Positions 44,700-53,607 of a DNA stretch of 64,000 nucleotides are shown one piece after another. The notes below the pieces were generated by a model, which did no database searches, was not told the DNA's origin, and was given only the letters and a program-made list of their open reading frames with translations. Source of the stretch: an uncultured Pseudomonas sp. (GTDB lineage Bacteria; Pseudomonadota; Gammaproteobacteria; Pseudomonadales; Pseudomonadaceae); the NCBI RefSeq assembly GCF_913774235.1, contig NZ_CAJYDW010000004.1, forward strand, positions 1 to 64,000, in the 5' to 3' direction. The stretch's first letter is position 1. The number at the start of each line of letters is the position of its first letter. The position numbers were made by a program, and so were the translations under genes.

Positions 44700-46577
44700 A
44701 TGTTGTCTACCCAGGCCAGATACCACGCTCGCGCCGTCGACCAGGCGCTGCGTGCACCTTTGCGCAGCGCCAGCCCGCCTGGGCGCATCCTCGCGTCCTG
44801 GCGGCGTTCCTTCGAGCAGCACCATCTCGATCCGGGCTGCCTGCAAGGCCCACGCATCCTCTCGCGCTATGAACTGCGCCAGCACCAGCAGGCCGCCGAG
44901 GACTTCCTGCGCGTGGCCGATGGCGAACTGGGTGCCCTGCATGCGCGGGTCGAGGCGGCCGACTACTGCGTGCTGCTGGCCGACGCCCAGGGCCAGACCC
45001 TCGACTATCGGGTAAGCGAGCGTCTCGGCGACGACTGCCGCCGCGCGGGCCTCTACCTGGGCACCTGCTGGTCCGAGCAGGAGGAGGGCACCTGTGGCGT
45101 GGCCGCGGTGCTCACCGACCAGGCGCCGGTCACGGTGCACAAGGCCGATCACTTCCGCGCGGCCTTCGCCCACCTCACCTGCACCGCCGCCCCGGTGTTC
45201 GCCCCGAATGGCGAGTTGCTCGGGGTACTGGATGTCTCGGCGCCGCGCTCGCCGGACGACCGCCGCAGCCAGCTGCTGATCCAGCAATTCACCCGCGACA
45301 GCGCCCAGCGCATCGAGAACGCCTATTTCATGCACAGCGCCCGCGGCGACTGGGTACTCTGCGGCCACGCTCAGGCCAGCTACCTGGATACCCAGCCGGA
45401 GTTCCTGCTGGCCTGGGATCAGAGCGGCCGCCTGACCGGCTTGAATCGCCCGGCCCGGCAACTCTGCCTGAGCCAGCTCGGCTATCTTCCACAGCGGCTC
45501 GACGAGCTGTTCGGCCGCGCTGCCGCCGCGCGGCTCGGCGAGGATGACGGCGAACCCCTGCGCCTGGGCGAGACGAGCTTCCATGCCCGGGTACGGGCGC
45601 CGCGCCAGTGCCCGACGACGATCATCCCCCTGGTACGGACGGCTACCGAGCCCGAGCAGGAGCCGCGCGTCACCCGCGCCCTGGAAACCGCCCAGCGTCT
45701 GTATCGCCATGGCCTGCCGATCCTGGTCACCGGCGAAACCGGCACCGGCAAGGAGGTGTTCGCCCGCACCCTGCACCAGGGCGGCGATCGCGCGGCCAGG
45801 CCCTTCGTCGCTCTCAACTGTGCAGCCCTGCCGGAGAGCCTGATCGAGAGCGAACTCTTCGGCCATGCCCCCGGTGCCTTCACCGGCGCCCAGCGCCAGG
45901 GACGCGATGGCCTGATCGTGGCGGCCGATGGTGGCACCCTGTTCCTCGACGAGATCGGCGACATGCCCCTGCTCCTGCAGACCCGTCTGTTGCGGGTGCT
46001 GGCCGAAGGCGAAGTATTGCCGGTGGGCAGCGCCCAGCCGCGGCGGGTGGACGTGCGGCTGGTCTGCGCCACCCACCGGGATCTCGACGCCAGGGTCGCG
46101 GCTGGACTGTTTCGCGAAGACCTGCTCTATCGGCTCAATGGCGCCGTCTTCGGCTTGCCGCCGCTACGCGAGCGGGCCGACCGCCTGGCCTTGGCGCAGC
46201 GGCTGCTGGCGGAGGAAAGCGGCGACCGCCCTGCGCCGGAACTGGCGCCCCAGGTGCAGGAGGCCATCCTCGCCTATGACTGGCCAGGCAACGTGCGGGA
46301 GCTGCGCAATGCGCTACGTTATGCCTGTGCCCTCTGCGACGGCGGTCTCATTACCCTCGACCACCTGCCGGCCAGCGTGCAGAGGGGTTCGCCGCAGACC
46401 CTGGAGCCCAGCCCATCGGTCGACAGTCCCGAGCGCCGGGCCATCCTCGCGGCCCTGGTCCGCCATCGCTGGAAGGCCATCCCTGCCGCGCGAGCGCTGG
46501 GTATCTCCCGGGCGACGCTCTATCGGCGGCTCAAGCTGCACGGCATCGCCATGCCGCATCGGCAGCCCGAGGCCTGA
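44700..46577 (+). CDS. acoR: Sigma-54-dependent transcriptional activator of acetoin catabolism
   Basis: GAF region, VTGETGTGKEVFARTLHQ Walker A, ESELFGHAPGAFTGAQRQG (GAFTGA), C-terminal Fis-type HTH (RAILAALVRHRWKAIPAARALGISRATLYRRLKLHGI). Confidence 0.93.
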   Translation: MLSTQARYHARAVDQALRAPLRSASPPGRILASWRRSFEQHHLDPGCLQGPRILSRYELRQHQQAAEDFLRVADGELGALHARVEAADYCVLLADAQGQTLDYRVSERLGDDCRRAGLYLGTCWSEQEEGTCGVAAVLTDQAPVTVHKADHFRAAFAHLTCTAAPVFAPNGELLGVLDVSAPRSPDDRRSQLLIQQFTRDSAQRIENAYFMHSARGDWVLCGHAQASYLDTQPEFLLAWDQSGRLTGLNRPARQLCLSQLGYLPQRLDELFGRAAAARLGEDDGEPLRLGETSFHARVRAPRQCPTTIIPLVRTATEPEQEPRVTRALETAQRLYRHGLPILVTGETGTGKEVFARTLHQGGDRAARPFVALNCAALPESLIESELFGHAPGAFTGAQRQGRDGLIVAADGGTLFLDEIGDMPLLLQTRLLRVLAEGEVLPVGSAQPRRVDVRLVCATHRDLDARVAAGLFREDLLYRLNGAVFGLPPLRERADRLALAQRLLAEESGDRPAPELAPQVQEAILAYDWPGNVRELRNALRYACALCDGGLITLDHLPASVQRGSPQTLEPSPSVDSPERRAILAALVRHRWKAIPAARALGISRATLYRRLKLHGIAMPHRQPEA

Positions 46578-46738
46578 GGTCTGCCGCAGTAGGGTGCATC
46601 GAGCGCTTCACGACGGCAGCTCTACGGCGGATGGAGATCGACCGGCATCCGCCCAAGGCGGCTGCTTCGGGCAATCTGCAGGGCCCGATCAGGCCGAGCG
46701 GGGCGAACTTCTGCGGTACGGCAGAACCAGCCAAAGGC

Positions 46739-47197
46739 TCAATGACGGGGCCTAGCCCTGTCCAGGCTGCCGAACTCGGGGCTCACGATGAGCAGGGAGG
46801 CAAGATCGCCATGGCCGCGCAGGGTGGCTGCAAGGCCCAGGGCGAGCGTTTTTCCGGTGCACAGCAGCACCGTCGGGGCCATTTCCTCCAGCAAGGCCGC
46901 CAGCTCAGGCCAGACCGCCGAACCAAGTTCCAGTCTGGGCAGCAGCGGCAGTCCCTCTGCCAGCATGACCTGGGCATGGCCGTACATGTCGGCATTGGTG
47001 AGCCTGGCGTCCTGCTCCGGCCCCGACACCAGCAGGATGCGGCGATGACCGAGCGTGAGCAGGTGGCGGGTGGCCCGCGCTATGCGCTGGCCGCGGCCCC
47101 GGGCCGCCAGGCAGCGGACGGCTTCGGCGCTGGGGCTCAGGTGTCGCAAGGGGGCGGGTAGGGCGCTGAACAGGTGGACGGCGGGGCGGGTATCCAT
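46739..47197 (-). pseudogene. N-terminally truncated LacI/PBP-type regulator remnant
   Basis: ATRHLLTLGHRRILLVSGPEQDARLTNADMYGHAQVMLAEGLPLLPRLELG resembles a LacI effector domain; no HTH found upstream in any frame. Confidence 0.45.
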
Positions 47198-47402
47198 CGA
47201 GTGGCCTCTGCCGCGGCGTTGGGCGGTCAAGAGGTCCAGCGTGCCAGCGGTCGATGGCAGCTTCGTGACACCGTCTAGCGACAGCTACCAGCCGGCGCTC
47301 CCGGACATCCCTCGGCAGGTGAAAGGCCCCATACAGAGGCTTGCGTTCCCCAGCGCGACGGCTAGCCTGAAAAGGTGACGTTCCTTCGTCGGGAGCCTGC
47401 GC

Positions 47403-47684
47403 ATGGACAGATTGCACGAACGTTTGGCCAAACTCGATCCGCCCGTCCGCCACCAGTTGGATCGCTGCAGCGACGGCCTCCTGGTTACCCTCATCGAGCC
47501 GGATCACAACGCCCGGGTGTCGCGGCTGATCAGGGCCGATGACCTGCACGAGGTCGAGCGGATCAATCTGATCCTGCTGCACGCCATCAACGAATTGCGC
47601 CGCAAGGGCGCCCAGGTGCCCCTCGACAAGGACACCGTGCTGGTGACGCGCCTGCCGCGCGATGACGTTCTCTCGGCCAGCTGA
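47403..47684 (+). CDS. Hypothetical protein, 93 aa
   Basis: ORF with plausible start, no family recognised with confidence; convergent with the downstream operon. Confidence 0.5.
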   Translation: MDRLHERLAKLDPPVRHQLDRCSDGLLVTLIEPDHNARVSRLIRADDLHEVERINLILLHAINELRRKGAQVPLDKDTVLVTRLPRDDVLSAS

Positions 47685-47693
47685 GCGCCAGGC

Positions 47694-48008
47694 TCAGTCC
47701 TCCAGCTCCAGATCCAGCAGCGCCGCGCCCAGGCCCTTGCCGTGGGCGTCCAGCGCCAGCGAGCGGGTGACGCCGCCGCGCAGGGCGCCCGGCAGCACGA
47801 AGTTCAGCGCGCCCAGGGCGGGCAATTCGTAGCGGCGCACGGGCGCGGCGTCGGTGGGGCGGCTGTCGGCGAACCAGGCGGCGACCCGTTCCGCGGTGAG
47901 CGCCTGGCGCAGGCGCTCGAAGTCTTCGCGGCGATAGGCGATCACCGCCATGTTCGAAATGTCCCCCTTGTCGCCGGTACGGACGTGGGCGATCTCGCGC
48001 AGTTTCAT
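47694..48008 (-). CDS. Small AtuA-associated protein
   Basis: MKLREIAHVRTGDKGDISNMAVIAYRREDFERLRQAL; ATGA overlap with the DUF1446 gene. Confidence 0.75.
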   Translation of the reverse strand: MKLREIAHVRTGDKGDISNMAVIAYRREDFERLRQALTAERVAAWFADSRPTDAAPVRRYELPALGALNFVLPGALRGGVTRSLALDAHGKGLGAALLDLELED

Positions 48009-49357
48009 GGCAGCGTCTCCAACTCCAGGGTAGGGGTGACGGCCGCACGCGGCCACAGCAGCGAAGCCACGGCGATGACCTCGCGGACCGCCTTGGTGGC
48101 GCCGCCACCGCCGGCTGGGCCATTGGTGTAGAGGGTTTCCACCTCGTTGCCGATCTGCACCGCCGCCGCCCGGCTGGCGCAGCGACCGACGACGCGCAGC
48201 CGCACCTCCCAGGGTTCGCCGCTGGCGCGCGCGGCCAGGGTCGCGCCGTGCAGGGCGTCGCAGCCGATCAGTTCGCAGCGCAGTTCTTCCACCGGTACGC
48301 CGCAGAGTTGCAGGCGTTCGCGCACCACGTCAGCCGCCAGCCGGGCCCGGCCCACGGCGCCAGGGCCGGCATAGGAGATCTGGCCTTCGCCGTGCCAGCC
48401 GTCGCGATAACCCACCGAGACCTTGAGCTGCTCGGGGCGCGCCCCGCCCCGGGCACCGCTGACCGCGACCCGGTCGGGCGCGGACTGCTGCAGGGCGACA
48501 CCGGAAAAGTCGGCGGTGACGTCCGGCGTCAGATAGGCCGCCGGATCGTGGACCTCATAGAGCAGCTGTTCGGTGCAGGTCGCCGGGGTCACGCAACCGC
48601 CGGAGCCGGCCACCTTGGTGATCGTGGCATGGCCATCGGCGTCGACCTCGGCCAGGGGAAAGCCCAGGCGCGCAAGGTCAGGCACGTCCTTGTAGCCGGG
48701 ATCGGCGAAGTAGCCGCCGGTGACCTGGCCAGCGCATTCCAGCAGGTGGCCGACCAGGGTGCCGCGTCCACGCCGCTCCCAGTCATCCGCCGCCCAGCCG
48801 AATTCATGTACCAGGGGCGCCAGGAACAGCGAGGGATCGGCCACCCGCCCGGTGACGATGACATCGGCGTCCGCTGCCAGTGCCTGGACGATGCCTTCCA
48901 CCCCCAGGTAGGCATTGGCCGAGATCACCCGATCGCCCAGCTCGGCCAGGGTCTGGCCGTTGTCCAGCCGGGCGTCGGCGGGCAACTGCGCCAGCACGTC
49001 GTCGCCAGCCACGGCAGCGATCTTCAGCCCGGCTACGCCTAGCTCCCGCGCCAGGGCCGCGACCTTGCGCGCCGCGGCGGAGGGATGGGCGGCGCCCATG
49101 TTGGTGATCACCCGCAGGCGCGGTCGGCCGGCCTGGCGCAGCAGCGGCAGGATGCGGCGCATCCTGGCTTCCAGCAGCGGATCGAAACCGGCCTCGGGAT
49201 CGGCCAGCCGCGCCTGTTGCGCCAGGGCGATGGTACGTTCGGCCAGGCATTCGAAGACCAGGTAGTCGAGCCGGCCGTGCTCGGCCAGCTCCACGGCGGG
49301 TTCGATGCGATCGCCGGAATAGCCGGCGCCGCAGCCGATGCGAAGAAGACGGCTCAT
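48005..49357 (-). CDS. DUF1446 / acyclic terpene utilisation AtuA-family protein
   Basis: MSRLLRIGCGAGYSGDRIEPAVELAEHGRLDYLVFECLAERTIALAQ; DVIVTGRVADPSLFLAPLVHEFGW. Confidence 0.85.
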   Translation of the reverse strand: MSRLLRIGCGAGYSGDRIEPAVELAEHGRLDYLVFECLAERTIALAQQARLADPEAGFDPLLEARMRRILPLLRQAGRPRLRVITNMGAAHPSAAARKVAALARELGVAGLKIAAVAGDDVLAQLPADARLDNGQTLAELGDRVISANAYLGVEGIVQALAADADVIVTGRVADPSLFLAPLVHEFGWAADDWERRGRGTLVGHLLECAGQVTGGYFADPGYKDVPDLARLGFPLAEVDADGHATITKVAGSGGCVTPATCTEQLLYEVHDPAAYLTPDVTADFSGVALQQSAPDRVAVSGARGGARPEQLKVSVGYRDGWHGEGQISYAGPGAVGRARLAADVVRERLQLCGVPVEELRCELIGCDALHGATLAARASGEPWEVRLRVVGRCASRAAAVQIGNEVETLYTNGPAGGGGATKAVREVIAVASLLWPRAAVTPTLELETLP

Positions 49358-50668
49358 CTAGAAGACTCCCAGGAGCAGGGCGGTCAGGGTCATCAGCACC
49401 GAGGCCGCGAACAGGAAGGGGATTGTGAAGCGTTGGTGATCGGCCAGGTCCAGCTTGCACAGGCCTACCAGCAGGAAGGTCGCCGGGGTCAGGGGGCTGA
49501 CCGGGAAACCGGTGGTGTGCACCCCGAGCAGCGAGGCCTGAGCCACCTGCACCGGATCGACGCCGAGGTTGCGGCCGACCTCGGCGATCACCGGCATGAC
49601 GCCGAAGTAGAAGGAATCCGGATCGAACAGCAGGCTCAGCGGCATGGACAGGAAGCCCACCACCGCCGGGATCAGCTGGCCATGTCCGGCCGGGATGCCG
49701 GCCACCGCCACCTGGGCCATGGCCTTGAGCATGCCGCTGCCCTGCATGATGCCGGTGAAGACGCCAGCGGCGAACAGGATGCTGGCCATGGTCAGGGCGG
49801 TCTTGGCGTGGGCGTCGATGCGCGCCTTCTGGGCGTCCACCGAGGGGTAGTTCAGGCAGAGCGCGGCCACGGTGCCGAGCATGAACATCACCACCGGATC
49901 GACCCAGCCGGCGATCATCACGCCCATCACCACCAGGGTCAGCAGCAGGTTGATCCAGAAGCGCTGCGGACGACGCAGGGCGCGCTCGGCCTCGCTGAGC
50001 ACCCGCTCCGGCGCGGCGCCGGCACCACCGTCCGCCAGCCAGGGCGCCTGGCCGGCCAGGGTCAGGCGCTTTTCTTCACGACGACCGAGCCACCAGGCAC
50101 TGGCGAAGACGAAGGCCAGGCCCACCAGTTGCACCGGGATCAGCGGCTGGAAGAGGTCGGCCACCGGTACGTGCAGCGCGGCGGACGAGCGCAGCACCGG
50201 CCCGGTCCAGGGCAGGAAGTTGACCCCGGCGGCCATGGCGGCCACGCAGGCGAGGATGCGCCGGTCCAGGCCCAGGCGGGTGTAGAGCGGCAGCATGGCC
50301 GGGATGGTCACCAGGAAGGTCACCGCGCCGGAGCCGTCCAGGTGCACCAGCAGGGCGAGCAGGGCGCTGCCGCAGACGATGCGCGTCGGCCGGGTGCCGA
50401 CGGTGCGCAGGATACGGTCGATGATGGGATCGAGCATCCCGGCGTCGGTCATGATGCCGAAGAACAGGATGGCGAAGACGAACATGCCGATCACCGGGGC
50501 GACGCCCTTGATGCCGGCGATGATGAAGGCGCTGGTGCCCAGGCCGAAGCCACCGATCAGCGCCGCGGCGATGGGGATGACGATCAGGGCGACCAGGGGC
50601 GAGACGCGTTTGCTCATGACCGCGACGAGCAACGCGAGAATGGTGACGACACCGAGCAGGGCGAGCAT
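49358..50668 (-). CDS. CitMHS-family transporter (second paralogue)
   Basis: MLALLGVVTILALLVAVMSKRVSPLVALIVIPIAAALIGGFG; MPLSLLFDPDSFYFGVMPVIAEVGR. Confidence 0.9.
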   Translation of the reverse strand: MLALLGVVTILALLVAVMSKRVSPLVALIVIPIAAALIGGFGLGTSAFIIAGIKGVAPVIGMFVFAILFFGIMTDAGMLDPIIDRILRTVGTRPTRIVCGSALLALLVHLDGSGAVTFLVTIPAMLPLYTRLGLDRRILACVAAMAAGVNFLPWTGPVLRSSAALHVPVADLFQPLIPVQLVGLAFVFASAWWLGRREEKRLTLAGQAPWLADGGAGAAPERVLSEAERALRRPQRFWINLLLTLVVMGVMIAGWVDPVVMFMLGTVAALCLNYPSVDAQKARIDAHAKTALTMASILFAAGVFTGIMQGSGMLKAMAQVAVAGIPAGHGQLIPAVVGFLSMPLSLLFDPDSFYFGVMPVIAEVGRNLGVDPVQVAQASLLGVHTTGFPVSPLTPATFLLVGLCKLDLADHQRFTIPFLFAASVLMTLTALLLGVF

Positions 50669-50796
50669 GGCGGACTCCTTGGACCGTGGCGCGGCAGGCG
50701 GGCGCACGGGAGGTTTTGTTGTTGTGGGTCCAGTATTCGAAGACGTCCGAGGTCCTGTAAATTGGAATCTTCCGAAGCAGCGTTCAGAAAAACAAA

Positions 50797-51678
50797 ATGA
50801 AGAATCTGCTCCAGCATGTGCAGGCCTTTCTCGCCGTGGCCCGCCAGGGCTCCTTCGCCCGGGCGGCGGAGGAATTGCACCTGTCACCCCCGGCGCTCAC
50901 CGTGCAGATCCAGCAACTCGAAGCCTGGCTGGAGGTGCAGCTGCTGGAGCGCACCCCGCGGCGGGTCCAGCTGACCACTGCCGGGGAAGAACTGCGCGGC
51001 CCCCTGGAGCGCATCCTGGTGGACCTGGGCGATGTCCAGACCCACGCCCGGGACCTGGCCGGCCTGCGCCGCGGGCGGATCACCCTGGCGGCCCTGCCGT
51101 CGTTTTTCATGGGGCCCTTTCCCGAATTGCTGAAGACCTTCCAGGCCCGTCATCCGGCCATCGAGGTGCTCCTGCAGGACGTGGTGGCCGGCCGGGTCGA
51201 GGCGCTGGTCAGGGAAGGGCAGGTGGACCTGGGCATCGGCGTCCGCCCGCGGGCCGTGGGTCTAGACTTCCAGCCGCTGTATGTCGATCACCTGCAGCTG
51301 TTCGTCCCCCGCGACCATCCCTGGGCGGCCCGCACCCAGATCACCCTGGGCGAACTCGACGCCGTGCCCCTGCTGCTCACCGGGCGTGACAGCAGCGTGC
51401 GCGAGTGCCTGGACTTCGCCTTCGCCGCGGCTGGTCTGCGCCTGGTGGCGGCCCTGGAGGCCAACTACATGAGCACCCTGCTGGCCTTGGTGGCAGCCGG
51501 TCAGGGCCTGGCCCTGCTGCCGGAATCGGCCGGTGGCGAGGCCCCGGTGGTGGCCCTGCCGGTCCGCGGCGAGAGCCTGGCCCGGCCGGTGGGCATCCTG
51601 ACGCCCACCGGCCGCAGCCTGACCCCGGCGGCCCAGGCATTCGTCGCCTTGCTTCGGGAGCGGCTGCAGGCAGGCTAG
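50797..51678 (+). CDS. LysR-family regulator divergent from CitMHS-2
   Basis: MKNLLQHVQAFLAVARQGSFARAAEELHLSPPALTVQIQQLE. Confidence 0.9.
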   Translation: MKNLLQHVQAFLAVARQGSFARAAEELHLSPPALTVQIQQLEAWLEVQLLERTPRRVQLTTAGEELRGPLERILVDLGDVQTHARDLAGLRRGRITLAALPSFFMGPFPELLKTFQARHPAIEVLLQDVVAGRVEALVREGQVDLGIGVRPRAVGLDFQPLYVDHLQLFVPRDHPWAARTQITLGELDAVPLLLTGRDSSVRECLDFAFAAAGLRLVAALEANYMSTLLALVAAGQGLALLPESAGGEAPVVALPVRGESLARPVGILTPTGRSLTPAAQAFVALLRERLQAG

Positions 51679-52586
51679 TACTCGAAGGGCTGGCCCAGCT
51701 CCTGTTGCAGCCAGTCGAGAAAGCGGCGTACCCGGGCGTAGCGCGAGTGCGCCCGGGGAAACACCAGGTGGTGAGCGGCCACCGGCAGGTCGTCATCCTG
51801 GGGCAGTACCCGTACCAGATCGCCCCGGACCAGATAGTCCGCCGCCAGTACCGTGCTCTCCAGGGCGAAGCCCAGGCCATGGCGAGCGGCTTCCAGGGTC
51901 ATGTAGGAGCGATCGAAACTCAGGGTGTAGGGTCGCTCCGGCAGCGCCAGGCCCTGCTGGGCGAACCAGTTGGGCCACTTCATCAGGGTGGCCTCGGATA
52001 GGATCAGCTCGCTGTGCAGCAGATCCGCCGGCGATTGGACCGGACGTTTTTCCAGCAACTGCGGCGCGGCCAGGACCGCCAGGCGTTCGCGCTGCAGGGT
52101 GCGGATCTCCAGGTTCGGCCAGTTGGGCAGGCCGTGGCGGATGTCTATGTCGACCTTGTCGCGGCTGAAATGCAGGGATTCGTAGGAACAGGAAAGATTG
52201 ATCTGCAGGTCGGGATGACTCTGGCGGAACTGTTCCAGCCGTGGCATCAGCCAGAGCAGGCCGAAGCTCGGCGCTGAGTGCAGGCGCAGGCATTCCAGGC
52301 CGGCATCGCTGGCCGCGCGATCCGTGGCCATGGCCAGCCGATGCAGCACCTCGCTGACCTCTTCCAGGTATTGCTCCCCGGCAGGGGTCAGGGTCATGCC
52401 GCGGGCACCGCGGACGAAGAGGGCACGCCCCACCAGGGCTTCCAGCTTGGCCAACTGATGGCTGACCGCCGATGGCGTCAGCGCCAGTTGCTCGGCGGCC
52501 CGGGCGACGTTGGCGAAGCGGGCGGTCTGCTCGAAGGCTTGAAGGGCCTTCAGGGGTGGCAGGGAAAGCGTCTTGCCGGAATCCAT
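51675..52586 (-). CDS. LysR-family (GcvA-like) regulator
   Basis: LSLPPLKALQAFEQTARFANVARAAEQLALTPSAVSHQLAKLE; divergent from the SDR-MFS-transketolase operon. Confidence 0.9.
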   Translation of the reverse strand: MDSGKTLSLPPLKALQAFEQTARFANVARAAEQLALTPSAVSHQLAKLEALVGRALFVRGARGMTLTPAGEQYLEEVSEVLHRLAMATDRAASDAGLECLRLHSAPSFGLLWLMPRLEQFRQSHPDLQINLSCSYESLHFSRDKVDIDIRHGLPNWPNLEIRTLQRERLAVLAAPQLLEKRPVQSPADLLHSELILSEATLMKWPNWFAQQGLALPERPYTLSFDRSYMTLEAARHGLGFALESTVLAADYLVRGDLVRVLPQDDDLPVAAHHLVFPRAHSRYARVRRFLDWLQQELGQPFEY

Positions 52587-52657
52587 GGGGCGCAGCTCCT
52601 GTGGCCAGTTCGAGTCTGATTGTCGAGAGACCTGGCCCGGCTGCCAAGCCGCAGGCA

Positions 52658-52693
52658 TGAATTTAATTCAGCACGGTCTGACGCAGGCTGCGT
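52658..52693. promoter_or_regulatory. Paired palindromes TGAATTTAATTCA and ACGCAGGCTGCGT in the LysR/SDR intergenic region
   Basis: Two perfect 13-bp dyads, centres 23 bp apart. Confidence 0.45.
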
Positions 52694-52765
52694 TGCTGGG
52701 GGCCTGGGGCAGGGGCACTCTGGTCCTCAGCGACAGCCCTCCACAACAACAAGAAGGATAGCGTC

Positions 52766-53530
52766 ATGCCCCTTAATTCCCTGCTGCTGCAAGACAAGAT
52801 CGCCCTCGTCACCGGCGCCGCCTCCGCGCGCGGCATCGGTCGGGCCACGGCCCAGGCCTTCGCCGCCCAGGGCGCGCGGGTCATCATCCTCGACCTCGAT
52901 GCCAGCGCGGCGCGGGATGCCGCTGCCAGCCTCGGCGAAGGTCACCTGGGCCTGGCGGCCAACGTGGCCGACGAAGCCCAGGTCAGGGCCGCGGTCGACC
53001 AGGCGCTCGCCCACTACGGTCGCCTCGATGTGCTGGTCAACAATGCCGGCATCACCCAGCCGGTAAAGACCCTGGAAATCGGCCGCGCCGACTACGACCG
53101 CATCCTCGACGTCAACCTGCGCGGCACCCTGCTGATGTCCCAGGCGGTGATCCCGGCCATGCGCGAGCAGGGCGGTGGCAGCATCGTCTGCCTGTCCTCG
53201 GTGTCCGCCCAGCGCGGCGGCGGCATCTTTGGCGGTCCGCACTACAGTGCCGCCAAGGCCGGGGTGTTGGGCCTGACCAAGGCCATGGCGCGGGAATTCG
53301 GGCCGGACGGCATCCGCGTGAATGCCCTGACCCCCGGTCTGATCCAGACCGATATCACCGGCGGGCTGATGCACGATGAGCGCCGCCAGTCGATCATCGA
53401 CGGCATCCCGCTGGGTCGTCTCGGCGAGCCCAGGGACGTGGCCAATGCCGCGCTGTTCCTGGCCAGCGATCTCTCCAGCTACCTGACCGGCGTCACCCTG
53501 GACGTCAACGGCGGCATGCTGATCCACTGA
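52766..53530 (+). CDS. SDR-family oxidoreductase
   Basis: KIALVTGAASARGIGRATAQAFAAQG; VLVNNAGITQPVKTLE; YSAAKAGVLGLTKAMAREFGPDGIRVNALTPG. Confidence 0.9.
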   Translation: MPLNSLLLQDKIALVTGAASARGIGRATAQAFAAQGARVIILDLDASAARDAAASLGEGHLGLAANVADEAQVRAAVDQALAHYGRLDVLVNNAGITQPVKTLEIGRADYDRILDVNLRGTLLMSQAVIPAMREQGGGSIVCLSSVSAQRGGGIFGGPHYSAAKAGVLGLTKAMAREFGPDGIRVNALTPGLIQTDITGGLMHDERRQSIIDGIPLGRLGEPRDVANAALFLASDLSSYLTGVTLDVNGGMLIH

Positions 53531-53607
53531 TCGTCCCTCGTTCTCAACGCTCTGCATCGACAAGGGCGCCCGCGGCTGCGGCGCCCATAACAACAAGAGA
53601 TCAGACC

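Noticed and set aside
44634-46076. 480-aa minus-strand ORF
   Set aside because: Antisense of acoR; no motif, while the plus strand has all sigma-54 activator signatures.
49085-50800. 571-aa plus-strand ORF
   Set aside because: Antisense to DUF1446/CitMHS; highly repetitive H/G/Q/D composition, no recognisable domain.
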